Assembly: GCA_903813345.2 (NCBI GenBank) | Contig: CAIIXF020000001.1 | Span: 50,673,885 to 50,737,884 of the forward strand | DNA: 64,000 nt | Reading direction: 5' to 3' | Origin: Owenia fusiformis | Taxonomy: Eukaryota; Annelida; Polychaeta; Sabellida; Oweniidae | Position numbers and translations under genes: made by a program | The notes under the pieces: generated by a model | What the model was told of the DNA's origin: nothing | The model's database searches: none | What the model saw: the letters and a program-made list of their open reading frames with translations, nothing else | Shown here: positions 25,030 to 36,733 of the stretch, in pieces | Numbering within the stretch: position 1 is the stretch's first letter | How the letters are laid out: the number at the start of each line of letters is the position of its first letter

Positions 25030-25583
25030 GTTTGACTTGACTTGTTTCTGTCAAAATTCAACAGATAAAGTCTATTAAATTTACTGCATAGTAACCGCTT
25101 GAACCTAAAAAATAAGAAATCTGAAGACCATTGTGCAATGATTTATGGAAAAACATATTCATAATGCGCATGAATGACATTTGTATATTTCAGATAATTT
25201 AGGTTTGAGTGCAATGAACCTGTGCCCTCTTATAATTTGAGGTCTATCAGCCATGTTAATTTTTCAGAATTATTTCAGAATTAATATGGTGGAAAAGCAT
25301 CAAAATATAAGAGGCTACAGATTTTATGAGCCAATTTAGAAGTAATCCAAGATATACAAATGCCATTCATATGAAGTATTACAGTCTTATACTTATAAAA
25401 TGGAGCCATCTTGGAGGTAACAAGGAGCTATAACTACCAGAGCTTGAATTACAATATATAACCTTAGATTGAAATTCATGTTGCCCAACAATGCCTGATA
25501 AATACCTTCATATTTTGTTTTCAATTTTTAGATGTCTTTGAGTAGATGACTAGAAACTGCGATTTCAAGGGATTTCTCTCAAG

Positions 25584-27354
25584 ATGGCTTCTCTGCTACA
25601 ACAACTAAGGAGAACAGTAGCAATTACAGCTCAAATCACCCAGCAAGTACACAAATGTATTCTTCCATCCCTTCATCCTTCAACAGTAAGACTGTCTGAC
25701 CAGATAATTCGAGACTATTCCTCTAACTCTGTGAAGGCTTTACGTAAGAGAGATATCAGGGATGACCACCCAGCCAAAGTGTATGATCCATACTTTCAGC
25801 CTCAGGATCAATCACCATACAAACTACCTGATGTTAGTAGGCGCTATGGTTACAAAGTGAAAGTTCACACAGGAGGTAAAACATATAATTTTTCATTGAT
25901 GTACTGTAAAACCCCTCTTAGATGAACACTCAATATCTACAAAAACATGAACCCTACTCTATAAGATCCTTTTTAAAAATAAACAGCAAAATATATACTA
26001 TGTGTGATGAACAACCCTAAAACTTATACCTTTTACCCAAGTCAAAAAAGGTACCTCATCGAGGTATCGAGAAAATATTTCTGAAAGCTGTTTGGAATAG
26101 TGAACTTTGAGGTGCTATTGAGGTTTGTAACATATACCATTGCTCATATATACAGAAATTTTTTTCAATTTACCACTGACTTCCTCAATATCAGTGTGCT
26201 CTCAAACTTTGATGAATTAACTAAATGGAGAATTTTCAAACATTTTTCACTGTTAGAAAAATTAACAAAAAAGCTCTCATTATTAATAACATTTTTTACT
26301 TCTCATGAATTAATCTTTAAGAATCTACAAACATTTTGGGGAAATTCTGGTAAAAGTGCATATTTTTGAGACTACTTAAAGTTTCCTAGAACAACTTTTT
26401 GTTTACCGATTTTTGTGAAGTGAATATTCCAGATATTTACCTAATGGTGTATTCACAAGTTACCACTCTTGTTCTTTATTATAAACATTCAGCTTAAGGC
26501 TGTTCTGGAAATTTCATTCTGTTTTAAATATCTAATAAATCAGATCTATAGGGTGACTTTAAGAACTAGACCCTTCAAAATTGTATTTTTTTTTTTACAT
26601 TTATCTGTGCGATCAACCTTTGCTGATACAGAAACTAGAATATGGCCACTTAGTTAAAATTTAATATCATTGCAGGCTTATTACCTCGAGATGATGCTAA
26701 GCTGCACACAATGCCAACATATATACCTAAAGATGCCTGGGACCCAAAGAGGGCTCTGTTTGGCCAGAATGACTACATAGGTGAGACATCTATAGGCATT
26801 CGGTTGAACAACTGTTCAAAAAGAAATGAAGTTTACTAGACAGTTGAACCATATTTTGCATGAACCAACAACCTGTGGGATAAAACACAATCTAATACAA
26901 TATTCCTTCTGCAGCTTAGCAGTCAGCAACTTTTTCCAGTTGTTTTTATTAAAATCAACTATTTTTATGTTCAGATTACACAGGATTATAATTTTCAATA
27001 ATTCTGTTTTTCTAAATTTTTTGCCTGTTGCAATTTACTTACTCATTTCAGATATTACTATGTACTTGAGTATAAAAGACCCCGAAGATCTTCTCATTTT
27101 GTTTTCCAGATATATTAGGAGACGGAACGCTCCATCCCAGGGATCTTGTGAAAGGACCCATCTGGCTTCGTGGTTTCCGTGGAAATGAGATGCAAAGACT
27201 TATACGAAGAGTAAAAATGAACAGGAAAAAACTTCATGACACTTTTCCGAAAAAGTTACATGACATCCAAAAACGTATTAAATTTTTGCACAAGCGCTAT
27301 AATCATAGACGTCTTAGGTCTAACTTCTGGAGTGGAACAACCGGAGGAAAATAA
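25584..27354 (+). CDS. MRPL51: Mitochondrial ribosomal protein mL51, 3 exons, complete
   Basis: Exons are 25584-25875, 26676-26780 and 27110-27354, joining in phase to 213 residues. mL51 is a metazoan-type component of the mitochondrial large ribosomal subunit. The diagnostic part is the C-terminal half: [19 protein letters not shown], then [19 protein letters not shown], then [19 protein letters not shown]. The N-terminal 120 residues are poorly conserved and begin with a Ser/Thr/Arg-containing stretch ([17 protein letters not shown]) typical of a mitochondrial targeting sequence. The protein is longer than the human one (128 residues), mainly at the N-terminus. The start follows AAGATGG, a good initiation context. 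Confidence 0.95.
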
Positions 27355-29560
27355 GAATATTCTAAATTATCAAACCATACTCTCAATTATAAGTCTGTCA
27401 CAATCATGCTGGAAATTAGAACTCAAAATGGAACATTGCCACCAAAAGCTTTTGTATGATTCCCAAGTGAGTTGCTGCTACCATGGATATGATGATGTCA
27501 TAGTTAGAGAGCAATCCTTAATGAAGGGGTTTGGTAATGAATCTTTGATTATGCTCATGGACATTTTAGCAACCAATTAACAGGTAGAGAACAAAGTGAA
27601 AGCTTTTAATGCACCCCTTTTCATCAAAGTGTGAATTTCTGGAAAATCTAGGACCACAGATTTTTATCTTACTCAGGAAATAAAAAGGTATTTAACATAA
27701 AATTTAGACTACATTTATTCTCATAGCATTCAATTTATTGCAATAATTTAATAAACTTTTGTACTGTACATGTGACATGTTTTTCAAGCACACTTTACTA
27801 AAACAAATGCTATAATTTATGAAAATGGTGCATCAGCATAATTTGGCATACATTCAATTTGACAATTTGAATCTTTAATTGTACAATCTACATGGATTAT
27901 CCATGATGGATACAATAAAATAAATAAATAACTAGTAACAGTTACAAAATTCTCATCTTGTATTTAAATTCTATCATGGACAAATTGGACATGAAGGAAT
28001 GAGATAATTATTTTTAAACCTTGTCTCTGGCAGAGTTGTTTGTTTGGTTTCAATCAATCTCAGGAATACTACTAGATCTAAATGGAGACTTCATTCTCTA
28101 TGGCTTGTACATGTCCATTCAAATATGAGTTTTTACCATTTTATGGCAAACAATCCAAATTGGAAAAATTCTATTTAATTTCAAGTGATCTGATTGGCCC
28201 ATATGACTTGCATAGAATGCATATTACAAATAGACCTTTATTATTCTGTGTCATATTCAAAATTCATATTTATAATGTCAATACATGTTAAATACATCAT
28301 GAAAAACAAATCTCTGTTGGTGTCTCATGGGAAAATTTTTCTCCATATGACTCGGAGCATGTAGTTTTTCTCAGCTCCCATGATGTCTCTGACATATAAA
28401 GAAATTATTTATATCATAGACTTGTCCATGTTTATATGTCACTCTATTTCTATATTTACTTTGTAGCGATTGGAAATATCCATATTCCATAGTTATCTGA
28501 TATTCCATAGTTTTCTGATATTGGGATATGCATGTACATTGTACATAGGATCACAGAATTCCTGCATATTTCACAGTCCAGCAATTTCCTAAATGGCCTA
28601 AGTTTTGTCAAATTGGCTTCACCTGGCATTGTCTGTATTATTAGGTATATTACTCTGGTCCAGTAGGTGGGCTGCAATGGCAGAAAGGAAACAAGTCAGT
28701 AGTGAAAAAACTAGAGTGACACTCAAGTCCCACAATACATCAAGAAAGTAGAATCAAACAGAATTAATCTTAATTTCAAATACTGAAAGTCAGTTGAAGT
28801 AATACTATATTTCAGGGGGGGAGATTTCCCAAAGATGCCCTATCATATTAGCACGTTCGAAAACAAATTTTATAAACAGGCTTCAATTTGCCGTTAAAAT
28901 GGATCTCCAAATGTTCACTGTAGTTTTATGAGTATTCTGTACAAGTATGGATTGAGTAACTTCAATAGTATTACCGTAGGTTTGAAATGATGATGTTGAA
29001 CTGATGTTAACGCCATTCCCACGATTTCAAATTTAACTTTGCGCATGCGCAGCAATGAGAGAGCACGCGCTAAGGTTTGTTCACGTGATCGAATCCTGCA
29101 ATTTGATTGGAGATGATGCAAGAGATGATGTAATGGGGAATCCCCGAATACGATAGAATATGAAAGAATTATGGGAGCTACTCACTCCTCCTGACTATAT
29201 TTGAAGTCTGTATATGAAATTACATACCAAGATTTGATTTTAAAATTTGGTGAATCAACTTTGAGAGAATGTGACTTATATGTTGATAAGCCCTCAGTCA
29301 GACCCTAGATATGATATCATGTAAAAGGAAATATCTTGATTTATCACAAGTAATGTAATAGTTATAATACTCAATACAGTTAGATTAAATCAGTCCACTT
29401 AATATATTTTTATAAATAAATGAAACTTTGTTTAAATCTGCAATACTATTTGACTTGAGTTAACTGGCAGATAAACTAAAAAAAACATCATTCTGTATAA
29501 GGGAGGAGGAGGGGTTGGTTATATCAAGGGGCTGAATAGATCAGTAATATAACTATGTAA
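27355..29560. other. Intergenic spacer, no gene seen
   Basis: This holds the MRPL51 3' UTR (AATAAA candidates near 27680 and 27750) and unique AT-rich DNA. A short duplication of TGATATTCCATAGTT is present at about 28490-28520. No open frame here looks protein-like. Confidence 0.5.
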
Positions 29561-29760
29561 GCCATGCACAATAAAGAGAAAGTAATTGCATAAGTTTCAA
29601 TAATTTATTTCAATTAATAACAATACTGTACAACATTTATTTACAATTTTCATTATGTACAAACAGTTAAATAGTATATGAATAACAATAATACATTTGG
29701 CAAGAGAAATCACTCTCCATCAGATCCAACTTTGGCAACTATAACTAGAGTCTATATTAT

Positions 29761-30768
29761 TTACAACCACTCATAGTTGACAAGATCACCACTAAAGTCT
29801 CTATGGTTGTCATGACGCAGATGCGCCATCAGCTTCTTGTTGACACGTCCCTGGAGTCGCTTCCTGGATAGCCACTTGCGAACTTGCTTGGTGGAGAGCC
29901 CTGCAGATTGAGCTAGTTGACCAACCATCTCGCCTGTGGGGTAGAGATTGTCGCTGTTCTGTCCAAACCAGGTGTCAAGTACGAGTTTGCTGGTCCGGGA
30001 GATTCTCTGGCGTTGAACCACGGGTGCAGGGACCTTGTAGGTGTTAGTGGAAGACTTGCTTGATTTCGCAGGTGTTGACGTCATGAGAGGCTCCCTGGGT
30101 AGAGCAGAGTGGCTGGCACCTCGGGGCTCAAACTTGGCCAGCTTGGCACCGATGATGTCCTTAGGGGCAGCAGAGAGTTGGCTCAGGTTGCGTTCAACAC
30201 TGTCAAAGAGAGCTAGTTTCTGAACATCATGCTGACGATTGATGGCTGTCTGGTGGTGAGGCTTTGGGTTGGCGAGGAGAAGACGATAGCGACCACATTC
30301 AATCTCGTGCACTTGCTTGCGATAGAAGACTTCTAGTTCTAGCAGTTTCACATTGTCAGATAGGCGATACTTGAGCATGCTGAACTGCATCTCCAGCATA
30401 GAGCCCCGTAGTGACAAAGCATCAGTTGTATTCTCTGCTGGCCTTGGTCCCACTGTAGACTGGCTCGCATCTGTAATGGTGAATTCTTCCACTGATGTGC
30501 TTGACAGAAAATCGAGTCCAGACTTCTGGTTCATCCTATCTGATGTGGAGAAACTTAACTGGCTTGATGATGCATCTCGATGGATCTTGTTCACTGTAGC
30601 TGGTGAAAATGTCAGATAGCTGGCTGACTTCAATGAGTTGTGTGGAGCTGTTTGCTGTTCGGACACTGCGCTCACTTCTGTGCTCAGGTTGAGAAGGTTG
30701 TTCATCGACAATGGGATGTCTCTCCTCGTCTTGGCTGCAACTGGTGTACTGGTGGTGTTTGTCTTCAT
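29761..30768 (-). CDS. Divergent TALE-type homeobox gene, intronless, copy 1
   Basis: One uninterrupted minus-strand frame encodes 335 residues from the ATG at 30768. The region to about residue 245 is Ser/Thr-rich and low in conserved motifs. A homeodomain-like fold covers about 250-309. The distance from the helix 1 tryptophan (in LDTWF) to the tyrosine of NLYP equals that of TALE homeodomains (three extra loop residues, LYP in place of PYP). Helix 3 reads LSTKQVRKWLSRKR and keeps Trp48 and Arg53. Phe49 is Leu, and the nearly invariant Asn51 is Arg (residue 302). The family is probably a lineage-specific TALE-like transcription factor; a link to the spiralian TALE expansion (SPILE genes) is a guess. 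TATA, CCAAT and TCF-type sites lie upstream. An almost identical copy lies at 36734-37741. Confidence 0.8.
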   Translation of the reverse strand: MKTNTTSTPVAAKTRRDIPLSMNNLLNLSTEVSAVSEQQTAPHNSLKSASYLTFSPATVNKIHRDASSSQLSFSTSDRMNQKSGLDFLSSTSVEEFTITDASQSTVGPRPAENTTDALSLRGSMLEMQFSMLKYRLSDNVKLLELEVFYRKQVHEIECGRYRLLLANPKPHHQTAINRQHDVQKLALFDSVERNLSQLSAAPKDIIGAKLAKFEPRGASHSALPREPLMTSTPAKSSKSSTNTYKVPAPVVQRQRISRTSKLVLDTWFGQNSDNLYPTGEMVGQLAQSAGLSTKQVRKWLSRKRLQGRVNKKLMAHLRHDNHRDFSGDLVNYEWL

Positions 30769-30842
30769 GTTGCGTTTATAACTGTGTATATTCACTGTTT
30801 GATAACTGACTTAAAGTCTGAATATTACAAAAAATGATCAGG

Positions 30843-30850
30843 CTTTTATA
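30843..30850 (-). promoter_or_regulatory. TATA box of homeobox copy 1
   Basis: TATAAAAG on the minus strand lies 75 bp before the ATG at 30768. A CCAAT box in gene orientation lies upstream of it at 30888-30892. Confidence 0.75.
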
Positions 30851-30887
30851 CAAATCAGGAATGAATTAATCTAAATGCAGCAATCTG

Positions 30888-31260
30888 ATTGGCTGAGATC
30901 GTTTTTTCTTTGATCCGTTTGATCCCACCAGGGTATTATTTAAATCTTAACTCCCTGTGGATCAAGAAACAGTGGGATTAAGATCAAAGCACAACAGGAC
31001 TCCTTATGTGGCCTCACTTGGCAGGTAAGTTTTCTTGATCTCAAAGATCCCACTGGGGTATAATTCTTAACTCCCTATGGATTAAAATACAATGGGATTA
31101 ACCAGATCAATAAACTTAGATCCCATTGGGGTTTTCATAATTCTCAACGCCCTGTGGATGAATATGCAAAGGAATTAGGAACAAAGCAAAACTCCTTGTG
31201 TGTCCTCATTTGGCAGATAAATTTTCTTTGATCTCAATGGATAATATTTTTTTACAATTC
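30888..31260 (-). promoter_or_regulatory. Upstream module of homeobox copy 1 (CCAAT + TCF/LEF-type sites)
   Basis: Exact CTTTGAT or ATCAAAG heptamers (core of the TCF/LEF consensus) are at 30908-30914, 30983-30989 and 31226-31232. They are embedded in repeats of the form GATCCCACYRGGGTATTAT then CCCTGTGGAT, in which sites face each other as loose dyads. The block is homologous to the one upstream of copy 2. Confidence 0.55.
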
Positions 31261-31304
31261 CTAGCTATCTGGGATATAATGGCATCAATGATATAAGGTA
31301 CTGT

Positions 31305-31974
31305 TGTAACAGTTTTTTAAGTTCGAATAAAGTAACACAAAATTCTTAAAGTTAAAGTCCTAAACGTTTATTATTTCATTATCAAAATCCAATCTTTACA
31401 TTGAGTTTAGTTTAATCAGTATGTTGTGCCGTAGTAAAAACTGTTCTGATCATGATATTCTGAGATGATAATCAAGAAAAGTCCGAAAGTATGGAAAGTT
31501 CCACAGGGAAGGTTCCAAAAAGGAGGTGAATAATAATTTCCCATAATTACCAAATAAATGAACCAATAATGAACAAATTAAAGATAATATCAAATTAAAT
31601 CTACTGGACTTCCTAAACCTCCTTTAAATGGAGGCAAATGTTGATTCCCATGAGGAACCAACATTTGAACCAATAGAAAGCCAAGTAGATTATGTAATAC
31701 ACTAGAATATCCTGAACTAAAAAATCCTCCTTTATGGGAATTGGAACTTTCCTGATAGAAAAGACATAACAATATGAAAAGAGCCAAGATTTTAATGATA
31801 TTTATGAATGATAGCACGTATTGAGTGCAAATGAACTTAAGGAGAATAAAGAATAGAAATGATGTACATCAAATGTATAGAACAATAACATATATCTTAA
31901 AACCTAAATCAATGTGATATAAAAATGAAGTTGTACCAAAATTTAATGTATATGAAAACCTAAACCCTGTTTCA
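31305..31974 (-). repeat. 3' LTR of the non-autonomous element
   Basis: The 670-bp direct repeat is paired with 35242-35911 and preceded on the minus strand by a polypurine tract. It reads TGTAACAG at its plus-strand left end, where the other copy has TGAAACAG. Confidence 0.92.
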
Positions 31975-33849
31975 TTACCCCCAACTTAATTAAAAGTGTT
32001 TGTCCTCAAACACAAAATATTTGTACAATAAACATTGTCAACTAAAATATTCAATAAAAAACAACAATGTTTCATTGCCACCAACTTTGCAATTACAACA
32101 AAGTTTTACAGAGTTTTACTCCATATAATAACTGTTCTTCAAACGCATTAATATCTAATAAAGGTTTCTTTTACAATTTTTGTTTCATTTTTTCAATGCA
32201 AAAGTATGCATGGTATGTTTTCTTAAAGCAGTATATCAACAGTATAAAAGAACATGCATGGTTAAATAGTGATATTTGAAGTTGTAAAATATAAGGACAC
32301 TCTGTGACACATGTGTTATTAAAAATTCACAATTGTTTACTATTCTTGTTTACTATGAAATGTATTGTTTACTATAAATGCAATTGTTCCTGGTTTCACG
32401 AATGTCATGTTATCCCAAAGTCAAAGGTTAGTAAAGTAGAATATGTTTATATTATTTAAGAAAGTTGCCAAGTAACAGGACAGCAGAATAAAAACAATAT
32501 TTCACCTCTAGCCTCTTATTCCAAACTTGCCATACATATGCATTATGCAAAGTTACATACAAGCAGCCATTAGCGATTCTTCAAATTGAATTCATTGTTA
32601 GGTAAGATAATTTTTCTGTATAAAATGTTCTTGCCTAAAGCATTGGCATGACATACTTTTAAAACAAATTAATATGAAATTCTTCCTTGACTTTACTATA
32701 GATCCTTGAGATCACTATAAAATTATCATTATTTGAAACAGATACAAACGCATGAATTATATTCAGTTTAGGGATTCGTTACAGAACTTGACCAACTATG
32801 GTAAACTGAAAAACTGTCATGTCACATTAATTGTACCGATATTGGTTTTCATTAACTTTCATATTTTCTAAATGGTTCAGTACTAAATTATTTAGAATAG
32901 CCTTTCACCTCCCCGTAATATACAAACCATCTAGATGTAAGATTGCAGTATATATAACATCCACTGGCTAATGGAAATAGCATAGAATCATAACCACATA
33001 GAATTTGTCCTTGACATTCAACAAAATACCCGACGACAATTAGAATCTCAATATCTTAAATCAGACCTAACTTGACTACAAAAATTGAATCGAACAACCA
33101 GAAAGTAAATGCAATTTATCATGAAAATTAAATTTATCTCAAGGAATAAAAGGCATCCAGTATTTTCATGCAGAAATGTGTGCACCCACTTCGACATGAA
33201 AAACCGTGATAACCTATTATATAACCCCTAAATTCTCATAACAGAGACATACAAAACATGTCTATGTTCATACTTGATCAGATTTACTATGATTAACCAG
33301 CTACCTTAATAAAAACTGTATATATTTCCTGAAGAACATTTAATCATTTGAATGTTACCCTTGCCTGATTTAGTTTACACTGTCGTAAATAGTAAGCAAT
33401 GTTTTCAATCAGGGTCTAGTTGTCAGTCCTCTCTCACAACAGTTTTCTTTTGATGTTGGTTATATGTTGTCTCTAAGCACTGATATTCAAAATGTTATAA
33501 AATACAGTATATCAAGAGGTTGATTTCTATGGTCATTATTTTAATAATCCATTCTTCTTCATCGCTCAAGCATAATCCATTATATATCCATAAGGCTTGT
33601 TTACATTTGCTATATCCAAGCATTGTATTTTGTCAACATCTTGCAGCAGTTGACATTTTAATATTCAAGCAATGGGATGCACAATTGGGTAATATGGTTT
33701 CTTGTATATATCACATTCATTTCACTAAACTTGTATGGTTGCACTTTCTGGGCATCATGGTGACATCTGGGGAACGATACATCTGTTGCAACATTATCTT
33801 CGTATTAAAAGTACATCTTTTGGTTGAGACATGCACTGATACACTATCA

Positions 33850-34400
33850 TGGGTAACATGGAACACGGGACGGCTACGACTGCACTCTGGCATTACGGGT
33901 TACTTCTCTGGGGCACGGGACATCTACGAATGCACTACCTGGCATTAAAATACTTCCCGGGGGTACGAACATCTACGAATGCACTACCTGGCATTAAAAT
34001 ACTTCCCGGGGATACGAACATCTACGAATGCACTACCTGGCATTAAAATACTTCCCGGGGATACGAACATCTACGAATGCACTACCTGGCATTAAAATAC
34101 TTCCCGGGGATACGAACATCTACGATTGCACTACCTGGCATTAAAATACTTCCCGGGGAAACGAACATCTACGAATGCACTACCTGGCATTACGATTACT
34201 TCTCTGGGGCACGGAACATCTACGAATGCACTACCTGGCATTACGATTACTTCTCTGGGGCACGGGACATCTACGAATGCACTACCTGGCATTAAAATAC
34301 TTCCCGGGGGTACGAACATCAAAGAATGCACTCCCTGGCATTACAGTTAACATCTCCTGGGTATGGGGCGTCTACGAATATAAACTCTGGCATTATAGCT
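33850..34400. repeat. 49/51-bp minisatellite inside the LTR element
   Basis: About ten to eleven tandem units contain CTACGAATGCACTACCTGGC. Successive starts are at 33924, 33973, 34022, 34071 and 34120. Two unit types occur: a 49-bp form with ATTAAAATACTTCCCGG and a 51-bp form with ATTACGATTACTTCTCTGGG. Edge units on both sides are diverged. The open frames across it are a by-product of repetition, and I see no protein. Confidence 0.9.
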
Positions 34401-35222
34401 CTCCCATTTAGTGTATCAGCTCACGATAAGTATGAATGTGCGTCATCCTACATTTTTCATTATCATCACATGTGGCAATTGTTTATATAAGGTTATAATA
34501 TTCCTTAAGAGCAGCTTACAAGCGTTTTAAACACTCAGTTTATATACATATTTACAGTGAGAAACAGTTTATATTCAATATCCAATTTCCATGTCCAAAT
34601 AATTTATGTATAGTAATCCATCTTCTTTAAAGATTACTGTCAACGGGCTAATGAGTGCAGCTGACCTAACTGCTGGTGCAAAATTGTCAGAATTTCTAAC
34701 TCCAACTTGATGAATTTTATTTTCATATGCCATTTTCGTAAAAATCATTCTTATTGAAGGTTATGGTGACTTTTGTCTTCTTTATAACACAATATCAAGG
34801 GCAAAACATCGTAACTAATATGCAATATCCATAAACGTTTTGAATGCCATCTTCCCCGTAATTTTAAGTGGGGGAAGCATGACTAGATTTTTTACTCCAT
34901 GAACATTATGATTGTTAGGTGTCGGTAAACATTCCACTGATAATTTCTAATTCATATGTGATCCAACTACATGTATGTGTTTTAGCCATAACAATTGTTT
35001 ACAATTAAACGCATATAGTTACCTGATGTACTAATCCAGCGTTATTGATAATCTGATTTTAATCCGACGATAATGATAATCCAATTCGAGATGATAATCC
35101 AAGTTAATTCCAATAGCAATGATAATCCAATATAAATCCAATAGTGATAAAAATCCCAAATTAGTTGAAGTTGAATCCGAAATGTTAAATTAGTCCAATT
35201 AAGTTATAGAAAACTTAATTAT

Positions 35223-35240
35223 ATCCTGGCAACGGCACCA
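35223..35240 (-). other. Primer-binding site of the LTR element
   Basis: On the minus strand the 18 bases TGGTGCCGTTGCCAGGAT start with the TGG complementary to the CCA end of a tRNA. They lie one base after the 5' LTR. I could not assign the tRNA. Confidence 0.75.
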
Positions 35241-35241
35241 A

Positions 35242-35911
35242 TGAAACAGTTTTTTAAGTTCGAATAAAGTAACACAAAATTCTTAAAGTTAAAGTCCTAA
35301 ACGTTTATTATTTCATTATCAAAATCCAATCTTTACATTGAGTTTAGTTTAATCAGTATGTTGTGCCGTAGTAAAAACTGTTCTGATCATGATATTCTGA
35401 GATGATAATCAAGAAAAGTCCGAAAGTATGGAAAGTTCCACAGGGAAGGTTCCAAAAAGGAGGTGAATAATAATTTCCCATAATTACCAAATAAATGAAC
35501 CAATAATGAACAAATTAAAGATAATATCAAATTAAATCTACTGGACTTCCTAAACCTCCTTTAAATGGAGGCAAATGTTGATTCCCATGAGGAACCAACA
35601 TTTGAACCAATAGAAAGCCAAGTAGATTATGTAATACACTAGAATATCCTGAACTAAAAAATCCTCCTTTATGGGAATTGGAACTTTCCTGATAGAAAAG
35701 ACATAACAATATGAAAAGAGCCAAGATTTTAATGATATTTATGAATGATAGCACGTATTGAGTGCAAATGAACTTAAGGAGAATAAAGAATAGAAATGAT
35801 GTACATCAAATGTATAGAACAATAACATATATCTTAAAACCTAAATCAATGTGATATAAAAATGAAGTTGTACCAAAATTTAATGTATATGAAAACCTAA
35901 ACCCTGTTTCA
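35242..35911 (-). repeat. 5' LTR of the non-autonomous element
   Basis: The 670-bp direct repeat is paired with 31305-31974 and abuts the primer-binding site on its inner side. Confidence 0.92.
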
Positions 35912-35915
35912 CTGT

Positions 35916-36530
35916 CGATCAACTTTTTTCTACAATTCAGTTTTTCTTGAAAAAATATAGGTAAAAGATATACTGTATAAAAAAATATGTGAAAATCAGA
36001 AAGATTGACTGTCTGGTTATTTCTCGAAAAATGTTTTAATTCAACATGGCTGCCAATGAGAAAATGCATTATTCAAATAAAAGAAATTGCATAATTCAGA
36101 TTCGCTTTAAAAAATTGGGATCAAACTATGGAAAATCAAAATTATTTTGAAAATTATTTATGAAAATTCACCATCTGGATCTTGAGAAAAAATAAAATAA
36201 CTTTGAATATTATGAATCAGTGGGGATAAATTATTCCATTGTATATAATGACTGCCCATAAAATGTCTTGATAGATTAACATGAGTGTGTGATAGAGCCA
36301 ACAAAAAGTTCCAAAAAGCAAGCCCAATGTCCCCAATCCTTACTATTGAAAATGGATTGTAGCAATACTATCGAATATGAATGTACTTATTAAGACTCGA
36401 TCAGCTTGAGTTCTTCTGAGAAAATGAGTATTTCAGCAAGGGTCCATTGACTTAACATGGGGATATATACACTGTGTACATAGGAGATGTATAACAGGTT
36501 CCATCTATCTACTTGGCAATTATATAAGCC
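35916..36530. other. Spacer between the LTR element and homeobox copy 2
   Basis: Unique AT-rich DNA. Homology to the 3' flank of homeobox copy 1 begins at about 36530 (matching about 29560) and runs into the gene. No coding region is seen. Confidence 0.5.
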
Positions 36531-36733
36531 ACACACAATAAAGACAAGACATTGCATAAGTTTCAATTATAATTTATTTCAATTAATAACAATACTGTAC
36601 AATATTTATTTACAATTTTCATTATGTACAAACAGTTAAATAGTATATGAATAACAATAATACATTTGGCAAGAGAAATCACTCTCCATCAGATCCGACT
36701 TTGGCAACTATAACTAGAGTCCATTTATATTAT

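Larger units (their letters stand above)
23105..25583. other. Intergenic spacer filled with inverted-repeat elements
   Basis: This divergent spacer lies between ICMT and MRPL51. 23105-23847 shows no gene. A TA-flanked MITE (23850-24630) and a large inverted repeat (24635-25029) follow. A diverged direct relative of one arm plus loop lies at about 25100-25380. No coding region is supported. Confidence 0.6.
31305..35911 (-). mobile_element. Non-autonomous LTR retrotransposon (no gag/pol), 4607 bp
   Basis: Two direct repeats of 670 bp (31305-31974 and 35242-35911) differ, as far as I can see, at one base. The outer flanks share CTGT (31301-31304 and 35912-35915), a 4-bp target duplication. Read on the minus strand the LTR begins TGAAACAGGG and ends ACTGTTWCA. 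An 18-base primer-binding site, TGGTGCCGTTGCCAGGAT, follows the 5' LTR after one base (35223-35240). A polypurine stretch (AGTTGGGGGTAA) abuts the 3' LTR (31975-31986). The 3.27-kb interior has no reverse transcriptase, integrase, gag or env frame, so it would need enzymes from elsewhere. It resembles LARD-type elements. Confidence 0.92.

Noticed and set aside
33520-34411. Several overlapping open frames of 65-142 codons with repeated NALPGI/YECTTWH motifs.
   Set aside because: They arise from the 49/51-bp minisatellite being open in several frames; there is no start context or conserved domain.
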